NCBI GenBank assembly: GCA_016177735.1
Contig: JACOUS010000040.1
Location: 1 to 64,000 of the forward strand
Direction of reading: 5' to 3'
Source: Ignavibacteriales bacterium
GTDB lineage: Bacteria; Bacteroidota; Ignavibacteria; Ignavibacteriales; Melioribacteraceae
DNA length: 64,000 bases
Numbering within the stretch: position 1 is the stretch's first letter; each line of letters starts with the position of its first letter. Of the stretch, positions 1 to 8,414 are shown one piece after another. The notes below the pieces were generated by a model. It was given only the letters and a program-made list of their open reading frames with translations. It did not search any database and was not told the DNA's origin. A program made the translations under genes and the position numbers.

Positions 1-229
1 GAAAGAAAAAAAGTAGCAAAAAAAGAAAGAAACAATTATTATTACTCCAGATTTATCTCTTTAACTATCGGTTAACTTTATTATCAACATCTATCCTCTC
101 TAATATCGCTACGGTTACCTTTTATTTTGGCGCAACACGACGGTCTTTTAATCTTCTTTTTTGATTGGATAGAAAAACAAAAAATTTACTTTTATATTTG
201 AATAAGAAACAACACAAGAAAGAATTGAG

Positions 230-430
230 ATGATAAAATCAAAAAAAATAAAACTTCGTTACGTTACGGATAAAAACGGAAAGAAAAGGGATGTTATTCT
301 TTCCATTAAAGATTTTGAAGAGTTGATGGAAGATTTATCCGATCTTGCTATTGCCGCACAGAGAAGAAGTGAAGAAACAGTAGCTCACTCACGTGTAATA
401 AAAAAGTTAAAAGCCGATGGCGCTTTATAA
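230..430 (+). CDS. Putative antitoxin of a RelE/ParE-type toxin-antitoxin pair
   Basis: Small 66-residue protein, lysine-rich at the N-terminus, with a short beta segment followed by acidic helices (FEELMEDLSDL), the layout of Phd/RelB-type antitoxins that bind DNA and wrap the toxin. Identification rests mainly on the neighbour: its stop codon lies inside the start of a RelE-like toxin gene (14-nt overlap), typical of translationally coupled type II modules. A GAATTGAG stretch just before the ATG is a weak ribosome site, and TATATTTG at 193-200 matches the Bacteroidota -7 element TAnnTTTG, without a well-spaced -33. Such antitoxins usually repress their own promoter. The family cannot be fixed by eye. 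Confidence 0.7.
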   Translation: MIKSKKIKLRYVTDKNGKKRDVILSIKDFEELMEDLSDLAIAAQRRSEETVAHSRVIKKLKADGAL

Positions 431-677
431 ATTACTCTGGAAAAAATCTGCTATCAGTGACCTCTCACAAATAGAACAATCATTCATTGCCAATATCATC
501 AAGGCTGTTGAAGAGCTTCAAACAAATCCCTTTCCGTATGGTTTTAAAAAATTAAGCGGTGCAGATAAAATTTATAGGATACGTGTAGGGCAATACAGAA
601 TAATTTACAGTGTATTTCAAAATATTCTAACGATAGAGATTGTGCGCGTTAGACATAGAAAAGATGTTTACAAATAA
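417..677 (+). CDS. RelE/ParE family toxin
   Basis: 86-residue protein with the RelE/ParE fold pattern: N-terminal strand (YKLLWKKSAISDL), two helices, then the strand block KIYRIRVGQYRIIYSV and the C-terminal strand IEIVRVRHRKDVY. Family members are mRNA interferases that cut at the ribosome (RelE, YoeB, HigB) or gyrase poisons (ParE). The R-x-G-x-Y-R-I-I-Y core and the terminal HRKDVY are typical of RelE/YafQ-like toxins, with the basic and tyrosine residues the likely active-site set. The start overlaps the preceding antitoxin gene by 14 nt. The length is full and no disruption is seen, so the pair is probably intact. Whether it targets RNA or gyrase is not decided by sequence. Confidence 0.88.
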   Translation: MALYKLLWKKSAISDLSQIEQSFIANIIKAVEELQTNPFPYGFKKLSGADKIYRIRVGQYRIIYSVFQNILTIEIVRVRHRKDVYK

Positions 678-788
678 TTCGCCCCTCTAACAATCACACT
701 TATTTTTTATTTTAGATAAAAGATTTTCTGCGCTCTTTGCAGTTCTGAATAAAATTCCTTTTGCAACAAAGGGACACAAAATAAAGTT

Positions 789-2864
789 ATGAATTCACTC
801 GAAAAGTTTTTCTATCCGCAATCTGTCTGCATTGTAGGTGCATCGACAAAAGTAAAAAGTATCGGCTACGAAATATTAAACTGTATTAAAAGTTACGGCT
901 ACAAAGGGAAAGTCTTTCCGGTTAATCCCAAAAGCGATGAAGTGCTCGGATACAAATGCTTTCGTTCAATCGATGAGATAGTCGAAGAAATTGATCTCGC
1001 AATTCTTGTTGTACAAAAACAATTTGCGGAAGAAGCGATTGATTCTCTCTTAAACAAAAAAGTAAAATCTATTTTGCTAATAACCGCCGGATTTAAAGAG
1101 ACCGGCAAAGATGGTGAAGAACTTGAAAAAAGAATTGTTCAAAAAATAAAAGATGCCGGCGCGCGTCTTGTTGGTCCGAACTGCATGGGTGTGATCAACA
1201 CTTTACAAAATGCAAAGCTCAACGCTACATTTATTGCGGAAAAACCCGGAACGGGCGCAACCGGATTTCTTTCGCAGAGCGGCGCACTTGGTGCTGCAGT
1301 GCTCAATTCTTTGCGCGAGACCGATATAAAATTTGCGCACTTTATAAGTGTTGGCAACAAAGCCGATGTGAATGAAAACGATCTCCTTTTATTCTGGCAG
1401 AACGATGACAACATCAAAACACTCGCATTCTATCTCGAAAGTTTTATCAACGGCGAACAATTTGTTCTTCCGTTTATCAAAGGAGAAATAACAAAACCGG
1501 CAATCGTTTTAAAAGCCGGAAAAACTTCGAGCGGAATGAAAGCCGCATCATCGCACACCGGCGCGCTGAGCGGAAAAGATAAAGTTGTCGATGCGTTGCT
1601 TCGTCAATTTGGAATTATTCGCGTCTCTACTCTCAACGAACTTTTCAACACGGTAAAAGGATTTGAAAATTTCCCCATGCCGAAAGGAAATAAAATTGCA
1701 GTTGTAACAAATGCCGGCGGTCCGGCTATACTTGCGGTTGATACGCTTGAGCACCAAGGACTTGCATTAACAACATTCAGTGATGAAACAAAAAATCTTC
1801 TGCGCGAAGTTGTACATCATGAAGGAAGCGTAGAAAATCCTGTCGATCTTCTTCCGGCGGCTTCGGCGGAAATTTATAAACGCACAATTGAAATTATTAT
1901 CGAGGATGAAAATGTTGATGCGGTAATCTCAATTTTTGTTCAGCCGGTTATGGTGGAGCCGTTCGATGTAGTAGAAGCAGTCTATTCCATTTATTCGGAA
2001 AAACCAATTCTGCAAGTTGATATGCCGTTGCCGGAGTTTTGGGAAGTTTACAGAAAACATTCCGAAAAGCAGTTGCCTGTTTTCAAAAACCCGGAAGACC
2101 CTTCCGAAGTTTTATCGAACATGCTTTCTCATTCAGCAGCGCAAAAGCGGTTGAACGAGAACAGAAAAGAATATTCTTCGCTACTCGAAACAAAAACATC
2201 AACCGATTACAAATTCCAAAACGGCTTTCTTTCACAGAATGAAATTTTGCGGTTGTGCGATCACTACAAACTGCCGGTAGTAAAGCAAACACTTGTAAAA
2301 CCCGCCGATATTTTTCGGCTCAACGGAACAACATATCCGCTTGTGTTGAAAGGAATAAGCCATGAAGTGATTCACAAATCGGAAATCAACGCAGTTAAAC
2401 TCAACATTAAAGACGAAGAAGATTTAGCGGAGCGTGCAAACGAAATTTCCGAGAGCTTTCGCAAATTTAATTTTGAGGTGGTAGAATTTTTAATTCAGCC
2501 GTACATAAAAACCAAACACGAAATATTAATCGGCGGTTTCCGCGACCCGTCGTTCGGTCCGGCGATAATGTTCGGCACCGGCGGAAAATATGTTGAAGTA
2601 ATTTGCGACACCGCGATCAAATCAGCTTACATAACGGAAAACGATATTGACGACTTGATCAATGAAACCGTGATAGGAAAAATTTTGCAAGGAATCCGCG
2701 GCGAAGAACCGTGTGATTTAACCGGACTGAAACGAATAATAAAATCTTGCGCACACATGATGATCGAAAACAAAAACATCTCCGAGTTTGATCTCAATCC
2801 GTTAATTGTTGACGAGGAAAATAATTTTTATGCGGTAGATGTGAGGGTGAAAGTTGGGGGTTGA
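789..2864 (+). CDS. Acetate/acyl-CoA ligase (ADP-forming), fused alpha-beta
   Basis: 691-residue ADP-forming acyl-CoA synthetase, which interconverts acyl-CoA + ADP + Pi and acid + CoA + ATP in the cytoplasm. Order of domains: CoA-binding Rossmann domain (about 1-130, beginning FFYPQSVCIVGAS, with GPNCMGVINT near 137), succinyl-CoA-ligase-like domains (about 145-450, with SHTGALSG carrying the His thought to be transiently phosphorylated), and a C-terminal ATP-grasp domain (about 470-690, KINAVKLNIKDEED and FGTGGKYVEV). Alpha and beta parts are fused in one chain, as in many archaeal and anaerobic bacterial enzymes. It probably supplies substrate-level ATP from acetyl-CoA or other acyl-CoAs formed in fermentation. 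The gene stands alone; the substrate is not determined. Confidence 0.9.
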   Translation: MNSLEKFFYPQSVCIVGASTKVKSIGYEILNCIKSYGYKGKVFPVNPKSDEVLGYKCFRSIDEIVEEIDLAILVVQKQFAEEAIDSLLNKKVKSILLITAGFKETGKDGEELEKRIVQKIKDAGARLVGPNCMGVINTLQNAKLNATFIAEKPGTGATGFLSQSGALGAAVLNSLRETDIKFAHFISVGNKADVNENDLLLFWQNDDNIKTLAFYLESFINGEQFVLPFIKGEITKPAIVLKAGKTSSGMKAASSHTGALSGKDKVVDALLRQFGIIRVSTLNELFNTVKGFENFPMPKGNKIAVVTNAGGPAILAVDTLEHQGLALTTFSDETKNLLREVVHHEGSVENPVDLLPAASAEIYKRTIEIIIEDENVDAVISIFVQPVMVEPFDVVEAVYSIYSEKPILQVDMPLPEFWEVYRKHSEKQLPVFKNPEDPSEVLSNMLSHSAAQKRLNENRKEYSSLLETKTSTDYKFQNGFLSQNEILRLCDHYKLPVVKQTLVKPADIFRLNGTTYPLVLKGISHEVIHKSEINAVKLNIKDEEDLAERANEISESFRKFNFEVVEFLIQPYIKTKHEILIGGFRDPSFGPAIMFGTGGKYVEVICDTAIKSAYITENDIDDLINETVIGKILQGIRGEEPCDLTGLKRIIKSCAHMMIENKNISEFDLNPLIVDEENNFYAVDVRVKVGG

Positions 2865-3069
2865 GAGTTGATGTTGTTTCAAAGAGTCTTTTACGTCTGA
2901 ATGCCCCCGGCGGCAAAAGAACAATCTATTTATAAACACTTCCTCTAAAATCTATAATAAACCTCTGCTAATTTCAATCCGGCGAAAAAACAAATCTTAT
3001 CTTCTCAAATCTTTCCTTATCTTTGCCGCGTAAGCCTTTTCAATTCCAAAACATCGCGACAAATTTTAT

Positions 3070-4536
3070 ATGAAAATAGTTTTCGCGGCTAGCGAAGTTT
3101 TCCCATACGCAAAAACCGGGGGCTTGGCAGATGTAGCCGGCTCACTTCCGGTGGAACTTTCAAATCTCGGGCACGAAGTAAAAGTGTTTATGCCGAAATA
3201 CAATATTTTCGGCGAAGCTGAGTTCGGTCTTCGCTACAATTGGAATATCGGCGCAATACCGATCCGCGTTAACAATACTGTCCATTCCGTTCATGTGCAC
3301 ACAACAGTAATTCCCGGTTCGAATGTCGAAATCTATTTTGTTGACTGCCCGTATTACTTTCACCGCTTCCGCGTTTACACAAATGATCACGATGAAGACG
3401 AGCGTTTCATTATTTTTTCAAAAGGAATAATTGAAATTCTTCAGCGCATTCAATGGGCGCCGGATATTATTCACTGCAACGATTGGCAAACCGGTCTGCT
3501 TCCGCTGATGCTGAGAGATAATTACGGATGGGACCGAATGTTTGATAAAACCTCCACCGTATTCACGATACACAATATTTCGTACCAGGGGAAATTTTCC
3601 AAAGCGGCTTTTCATAAAGCGGAAATTGATCACAAACATTTTTTAAGCAGCGGAATCGGCGAATACGACGGCGGTGTAAATTTTTTAAAGACCGCAATTT
3701 TTTCTTCGGATGTTATCAACACGGTTAGCGAAACTTATGCGGAAGAACTTTTACTGCCGGAATTCGGATGCGGAATGGAAAGTTATCTTGCCGAACGCAA
3801 AGATGATTTCTTTGGCATACTCAACGGAATCGATTACAACATTTGGAATCCCGGAACAGATCCGCACATTCCTTATCATTTTTCCAAAGATGATTTGAGC
3901 GGCAAAATCAAAAACAAAAAATTTCTTCTCGAACATCTTCATCTTCCTTTCGATGAAAATGTTCCGCTGATTGGAATTGTTTCGCGAATGGTTCCACAAA
4001 AAGGTTTTGATATTATCGGAGATGTGATTCATCAATTGATGGAATTACCGGCACAGTGGGTTATTCTGGGCGGCGGAATGAGAAAGTACGAAGAAATGAT
4101 TCAGCAAATTGAAAATAACAATCCGCATAAAGTTGCCATTTACATCGGTTTCAATAACGAACTTTCACATTTGATAGAAGCCGGCACGGATATTTTTTTA
4201 ATGCCTTCACACTTCGAACCGTGCGGACTTAATCAAATCTATTCGCTTCGTTACGGAACAGTGCCGGTTGTTCGCAAAACCGGCGGACTTGCAGACACTG
4301 TTCAAGATTGGAATGAAACTCTTGCAGAAGGCAAAGAAACCGGAACCGGTTATTCTTTTAATGATTATACAGGCAAAGCACTGCTGCAATCTTTGCAGCA
4401 AGCAATCAATGATTTTAAAAAGAAAGATATGTGGAAAAAAATTCAGATAAACGGAATGAGTAAAGATTACTCATGGAGATGTTCTGCAGAAAAATATGTT
4501 GAACTTTACAAGCACGCCTTGCAGAAAATTATTTAA
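3070..4536 (+). CDS. glgA: Glycogen synthase (ADP-glucose, GT5)
   Basis: 488-residue GT-B glycosyltransferase that extends alpha-1,4-glucan chains from ADP-glucose in the cytoplasm. It begins MKIVFAASEVFPYAKTGGLADV, carrying the KTGGL nucleotide-sugar motif expected at residues 15-19; the second half has IGIVSRMVPQKGFD, the FEPCGLNQIYSLRYGTVPVVRKTGGL donor-binding segment and the final KDYSW helix. Length matches the family (about 475-490). TATCTTTG at 3018-3025 fits the lineage's -7 promoter element. No other glycogen gene lies nearby, so it appears to be a single transcription unit. The assignment to GT5 glycogen/starch synthase is firm. Confidence 0.96.
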   Translation: MKIVFAASEVFPYAKTGGLADVAGSLPVELSNLGHEVKVFMPKYNIFGEAEFGLRYNWNIGAIPIRVNNTVHSVHVHTTVIPGSNVEIYFVDCPYYFHRFRVYTNDHDEDERFIIFSKGIIEILQRIQWAPDIIHCNDWQTGLLPLMLRDNYGWDRMFDKTSTVFTIHNISYQGKFSKAAFHKAEIDHKHFLSSGIGEYDGGVNFLKTAIFSSDVINTVSETYAEELLLPEFGCGMESYLAERKDDFFGILNGIDYNIWNPGTDPHIPYHFSKDDLSGKIKNKKFLLEHLHLPFDENVPLIGIVSRMVPQKGFDIIGDVIHQLMELPAQWVILGGGMRKYEEMIQQIENNNPHKVAIYIGFNNELSHLIEAGTDIFLMPSHFEPCGLNQIYSLRYGTVPVVRKTGGLADTVQDWNETLAEGKETGTGYSFNDYTGKALLQSLQQAINDFKKKDMWKKIQINGMSKDYSWRCSAEKYVELYKHALQKII

Positions 4537-4676
4537 CCTTCCTCGTTAAACTAATTGCTGATTTTCATTGTTAATTAGTACCGGCTTTTATCTAAAATTT
4601 TAACACCGGTAACATTTTTGTAGTATCTCACGTCTTAAGGCAATAACAATAACAGATTCCACGAAAGGGGAAAATA

Positions 4677-7121
4677 ATGAAGTTTCTCAAACTACTTTTC
4701 TTAATCATTTTTGCAGCCACTGCCTCTGCATATTCTTTTCCGGACGGAAATGATTCGAACAAGAAAGGAATCATAAAAGCGGTAATTATAGATTCTAAAA
4801 CAAACGCTCCGGTCGAATACGCAAATGTAACATTACATAACGCAAAAGATTCTTCGTTTGTAGCCGGCACAGTTACCGGAAACAACGGCGAACTTCTTTT
4901 CGGAAATGTTCCCGACGGCAACTACTATGTAAAAATAAGTTACATCGGTTATCAAAAATTGTTTGTGCCGAATGTTAACGTCACCAAAGAGAAAAAAGAA
5001 GTTCAGCTCGGCACGTTAAAACTTTCTGCACAGGATGTACAATTAGGTGCGGTGAATGTTGTCGGCGAAAAAGCTTCCGAAGAATTGCGGCTCGATAAAA
5101 AAGTTATCAATGTTGCACAGAATCTAAGCGCTGCCGGTGGAACAGCACTTGATGTTTTGGAGAATCAGCCATCGGTGCAAGTTGATCAGGATGGAAATGT
5201 TTCTCTGCGCGGCAGTACAAACTTTACAATTCTTGTTAACGGAAGACCAAGCGTTCTGCAAGGCGGCGATGCTTTAAGACAAATTCCGGCTAACATGATT
5301 GACAACATCGAGATAATTACAAACCCTTCCGCAAAATATGACGCCGAAGGTGCAGCCGGTATCATCAACATTGTGATGAAAAAACAAACCGAAGATAACA
5401 TGACAGGAATTGTGAATGCCGGTTTGGGTTCGCGAACAAAATACAACGGCGATTTTTCCATTAATTACAAAAGCGGCGATTACACTTTAACCGGAAGCGC
5501 CGACTACAGAAGAAATACTTTTCACATTAATAACTTTGTTGATCGCACCGCTGTTTTACCGGACAATACTTCTTTCCTGAATACTAACCTCAACGGTAAA
5601 ATGATGAGAGATAATTTCAACATCAAAGGCGGCATTGATTACAGCATAAACGATCAAAGCACTATTTCTCTTTCCGGATCGTACGGAGAATTTATTTTAG
5701 ACAGAGATTTTCTTTTCAAATTTTCCGACACCGGCAGCAATAATGAAACGGATTACACGTTGAGCGGCGACGGCACGGAGATTAATTCCAAATTTTTCAA
5801 CGCCGTTCTTTATTACAGCAATCAATTTACACCAAAGGTTGACGAACTTTCGTTTGAAGCCACTTACACTAATGTGGATTTGCCGACTACTCAATTAACA
5901 AAAGAATATGATACCGATGCTTCGTTCGAACAGTTTACTGCCGATCCGTTTTGGAAAGAACTTAAGAACGGCAGCGAAAGAAACGAAGGAAGAATTAAAG
6001 CAAATTATTCATACAGCTTCGGTCCGAAATCCAAATTGGAAACCGGGGTACAAGCAAATTTATTCTACAAAAATTTTGATATTGTTAATCAATCCTATGA
6101 TTGGGATTTACAGCAATGGAGTATAAATCCTGATTACACAAACCAATTTGATTTCCGCAACAACGTTTACTCTGCTTTTGCAACTTACACAAACGAACTT
6201 GCCGGATTTGATTATCAACTCGGTTTGCGCGCAGAACAAACAGATCGTTTGCTCGATCAAAAAACTTTATCGCAAGATTTTGAATACAACGAAACACACT
6301 TGTTTCCTTCTTTGAGCGTTTCAACAAAAATTACCGAAGAACAGCAGATTCAATTCAGCTACAGCAGAAGAATTAACAGACCAAACGAATTTTCTTTGAA
6401 TCCGTTCCCGATGTTTTCAACCTCGTACGTTACGTTTATCGGCAACCCGTATCTTCTGCCTGAACTTACACACTCACTCGAACTCAACTATCAATATTTC
6501 TTGAAGGGGTTGTTCTTCTCCGTTCAAACTTATTACAGAAAAACGGATAACTCGATTACGCAGACACATACATTGCAAGAGGACGGTTCCATAAAACTTT
6601 CATCCGATAACGTTGCAAAGAACGAAACATTCGGTGCGGAAATTTCTTCGAGCATTACTTTGATTCCGTGGCTGAAACTCGATCCATCCGTTAATTTATT
6701 TCAAAACAATATGAGCGGACTTTATGAAGGGACGGAAATGGAGAAAGAGCTTTTCACTTGGTCGTCGCGGTTGAATGCTACAGTTACATTAACACCGTCA
6801 ACACGTTTTCAGACAATGATTAATTACATCGGCAAACAACAGACCTTACAGCAAATTACCGACCCGATAATAAATCTTACTTTTTCCGTACGACAAGAAT
6901 TATTTAACAAACAATTGATTGCGACCGTCTCCGCGCAAAATTTATTTGATGCCGGAAGATTCAACTTCAACAGTGCCGGAAGCAATTTTAATATGACTGG
7001 AAGATTTCGTCCCGAAGCGCCGGTGTTCCGTTTGACATTGAGTTACAATTTCAACAATTACAAAAACACATCGCGCCCGACAGAACGCGTTGATATCAAC
7101 GACGGCGGCAGCGGCATGTAA
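4677..7121 (+). CDS. Outer-membrane beta-barrel receptor (TonB-dependent receptor-like)
   Basis: 814-residue outer-membrane protein. A signal peptide (MKFLKLLFLIIFAATASA) is followed by a carboxypeptidase-regulatory-like beta domain (about 30-110, ending in the typical KISYIGYQK), a plug domain (about 130-235, LDVLENQPSVQVDQDG, VNGRPSVLQGG, YDAEGAAGIINIVMKK) and a long barrel region ending in LTLSYNFN. This is the OMP_b-brl_3 type common in Bacteroidota. No obvious TonB box was seen and no SusD partner lies beside it, so it may act alone in uptake of a siderophore, peptide or other ligand. The ribosome site AAAGGGG precedes the ATG. A strong terminator follows, so the gene is probably monocistronic. 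Confidence 0.9.
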   Translation: MKFLKLLFLIIFAATASAYSFPDGNDSNKKGIIKAVIIDSKTNAPVEYANVTLHNAKDSSFVAGTVTGNNGELLFGNVPDGNYYVKISYIGYQKLFVPNVNVTKEKKEVQLGTLKLSAQDVQLGAVNVVGEKASEELRLDKKVINVAQNLSAAGGTALDVLENQPSVQVDQDGNVSLRGSTNFTILVNGRPSVLQGGDALRQIPANMIDNIEIITNPSAKYDAEGAAGIINIVMKKQTEDNMTGIVNAGLGSRTKYNGDFSINYKSGDYTLTGSADYRRNTFHINNFVDRTAVLPDNTSFLNTNLNGKMMRDNFNIKGGIDYSINDQSTISLSGSYGEFILDRDFLFKFSDTGSNNETDYTLSGDGTEINSKFFNAVLYYSNQFTPKVDELSFEATYTNVDLPTTQLTKEYDTDASFEQFTADPFWKELKNGSERNEGRIKANYSYSFGPKSKLETGVQANLFYKNFDIVNQSYDWDLQQWSINPDYTNQFDFRNNVYSAFATYTNELAGFDYQLGLRAEQTDRLLDQKTLSQDFEYNETHLFPSLSVSTKITEEQQIQFSYSRRINRPNEFSLNPFPMFSTSYVTFIGNPYLLPELTHSLELNYQYFLKGLFFSVQTYYRKTDNSITQTHTLQEDGSIKLSSDNVAKNETFGAEISSSITLIPWLKLDPSVNLFQNNMSGLYEGTEMEKELFTWSSRLNATVTLTPSTRFQTMINYIGKQQTLQQITDPIINLTFSVRQELFNKQLIATVSAQNLFDAGRFNFNSAGSNFNMTGRFRPEAPVFRLTLSYNFNNYKNTSRPTERVDINDGGSGM

Positions 7122-7136
7122 AATATTTTTCTTAGC

Positions 7137-7170
7137 AAAAAGGACGGTGCGAGCCGTCCTTTTTCTTTTT
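7137..7170 (+). terminator. Rho-independent terminator
   Basis: Perfect stem: AAAAAGGACGG (7137-7147) pairs with CCGTCCTTTTT (7154-7164) around the six-base loop TGCGAG, continuing into a T-rich tail. It lies 16 nt after the receptor stop codon and ends that transcript. Confidence 0.93.
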
Positions 7171-7239
7171 AAAATTAGCCATTCAAAAAACTCCTTTATA
7201 ATTTTGAAATCGGTTTTTGTCACATATGATTAAACAATT

Positions 7240-8397
7240 ATGAAACTCTCTCAAGCAATCATTTTCTTCGGAATTGTTTTCACCGTTTACGGTTTAATAA
7301 ACTATTACATCTACCGGCGTGCCGAGCCGGTTTTTCCCGATCATTTCAAAAATATTTTTCTGATCGCTTTCATTTTTGTCGTTGTTGCATATCCACTCGG
7401 AAGACTGCTGGAAAATTACTGGGTATCGTATCTCAGTGATTTTATCGTTTGGGTCGGCTCGATCTGGATTGCAATTATGTTCTACTCTTTCTTCTCATTG
7501 ATTATTATTGACATGATAAGAATCGTTAATTATGTAATCCCATTTTTTCCAGCGGTGGTAAAACAAAATCCTGAAAAGGCAAGAATGATTACCGCGTTTG
7601 TTGTTTCAATCTTCGTCTTTATTTCTGTAGTCGGCGGATTCATCAACACAAGAATGATCGTTACAAAAAAATATTCGCTGAACATTCACAAGAAAGCCGA
7701 TGCTTTAAAATCGTTGAACATTGTCATGGCTTCGGATCTTCATCTCGGTACAATAAACGGAAAAAATTTTGCTTATCGGGTTGCCGATAAAATCAACAAA
7801 CTGAAACCCGATATTATTCTTTTTGCCGGAGATATAATTGACGAAGACATAAAACCCGTTCTGCGCGATAGTGTAGGCAACGCACTCTATGAATTGAAAG
7901 CCAAATACGGCGTTTACGGAATTACTGGTAATCACGAATACATCGGCGGTGTGAACGATGCCGTTAATTATTTGACCGCTCACAACATCAAAATGGTTCG
8001 TGACAGCGTTGTTAAAATTGACAATGCGTTTTACATCATTGGCAGAGAAGACCGCGACAGCAGACGCTTTGCAAATTACAACCGCAAAAATTTGAAAACT
8101 CTTTTGGCGGATGTTGATAAATCTCTTCCGTTGATCTTAATGGATCATCAGCCGTTTAAATTGGAAGACGCGGAACAACATGGAATTGACCTTCAGCTTT
8201 CAGGGCACACGCATAATGGACAGTTGTGGCCCCTCAATTATTTGATTGAAAAAATTTATGAAGTCGGTTGGGGTTACAAAGTAAAAGGAAACACACATTA
8301 TTATGTTTCGTGCGGAGTAGGCGGATGGGGTCCGCCGACACGAACCGGAAGCAGACCTGAAATAATTAACATCAAGTTAAAATTTAATTCCGAGTGA
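7240..8397 (+). CDS. Membrane-anchored metallophosphoesterase (YkuE/YaeI-like)
   Basis: 385-residue protein. The first ~135 residues hold about four hydrophobic membrane segments; the rest is a calcineurin-like phosphoesterase with all metal-binding blocks visible: ASDLHLG, FAGDIIDED, ITGNHEYIGG, LMDHQPF and SGHTHNGQLWP. Relatives (YkuE, YaeI) hydrolyse phosphodiesters in lipid or cell-wall precursors (UDP-2,3-diacylglucosamine in some cases), with the catalytic domain held at the membrane. The end STGVGGWGPPTRTGSRPEI-like segment (VGGWGPPTRTGSRPEI) is typical of the family. The gene follows a terminator and converges with the minus-strand gene after it, leaving only 17 nt between them. The substrate is unknown. 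Confidence 0.9.
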   Translation: MKLSQAIIFFGIVFTVYGLINYYIYRRAEPVFPDHFKNIFLIAFIFVVVAYPLGRLLENYWVSYLSDFIVWVGSIWIAIMFYSFFSLIIIDMIRIVNYVIPFFPAVVKQNPEKARMITAFVVSIFVFISVVGGFINTRMIVTKKYSLNIHKKADALKSLNIVMASDLHLGTINGKNFAYRVADKINKLKPDIILFAGDIIDEDIKPVLRDSVGNALYELKAKYGVYGITGNHEYIGGVNDAVNYLTAHNIKMVRDSVVKIDNAFYIIGREDRDSRRFANYNRKNLKTLLADVDKSLPLILMDHQPFKLEDAEQHGIDLQLSGHTHNGQLWPLNYLIEKIYEVGWGYKVKGNTHYYVSCGVGGWGPPTRTGSRPEIINIKLKFNSE

Positions 8398-8414
8398 AAC
8401 TAAGAATCCCATAA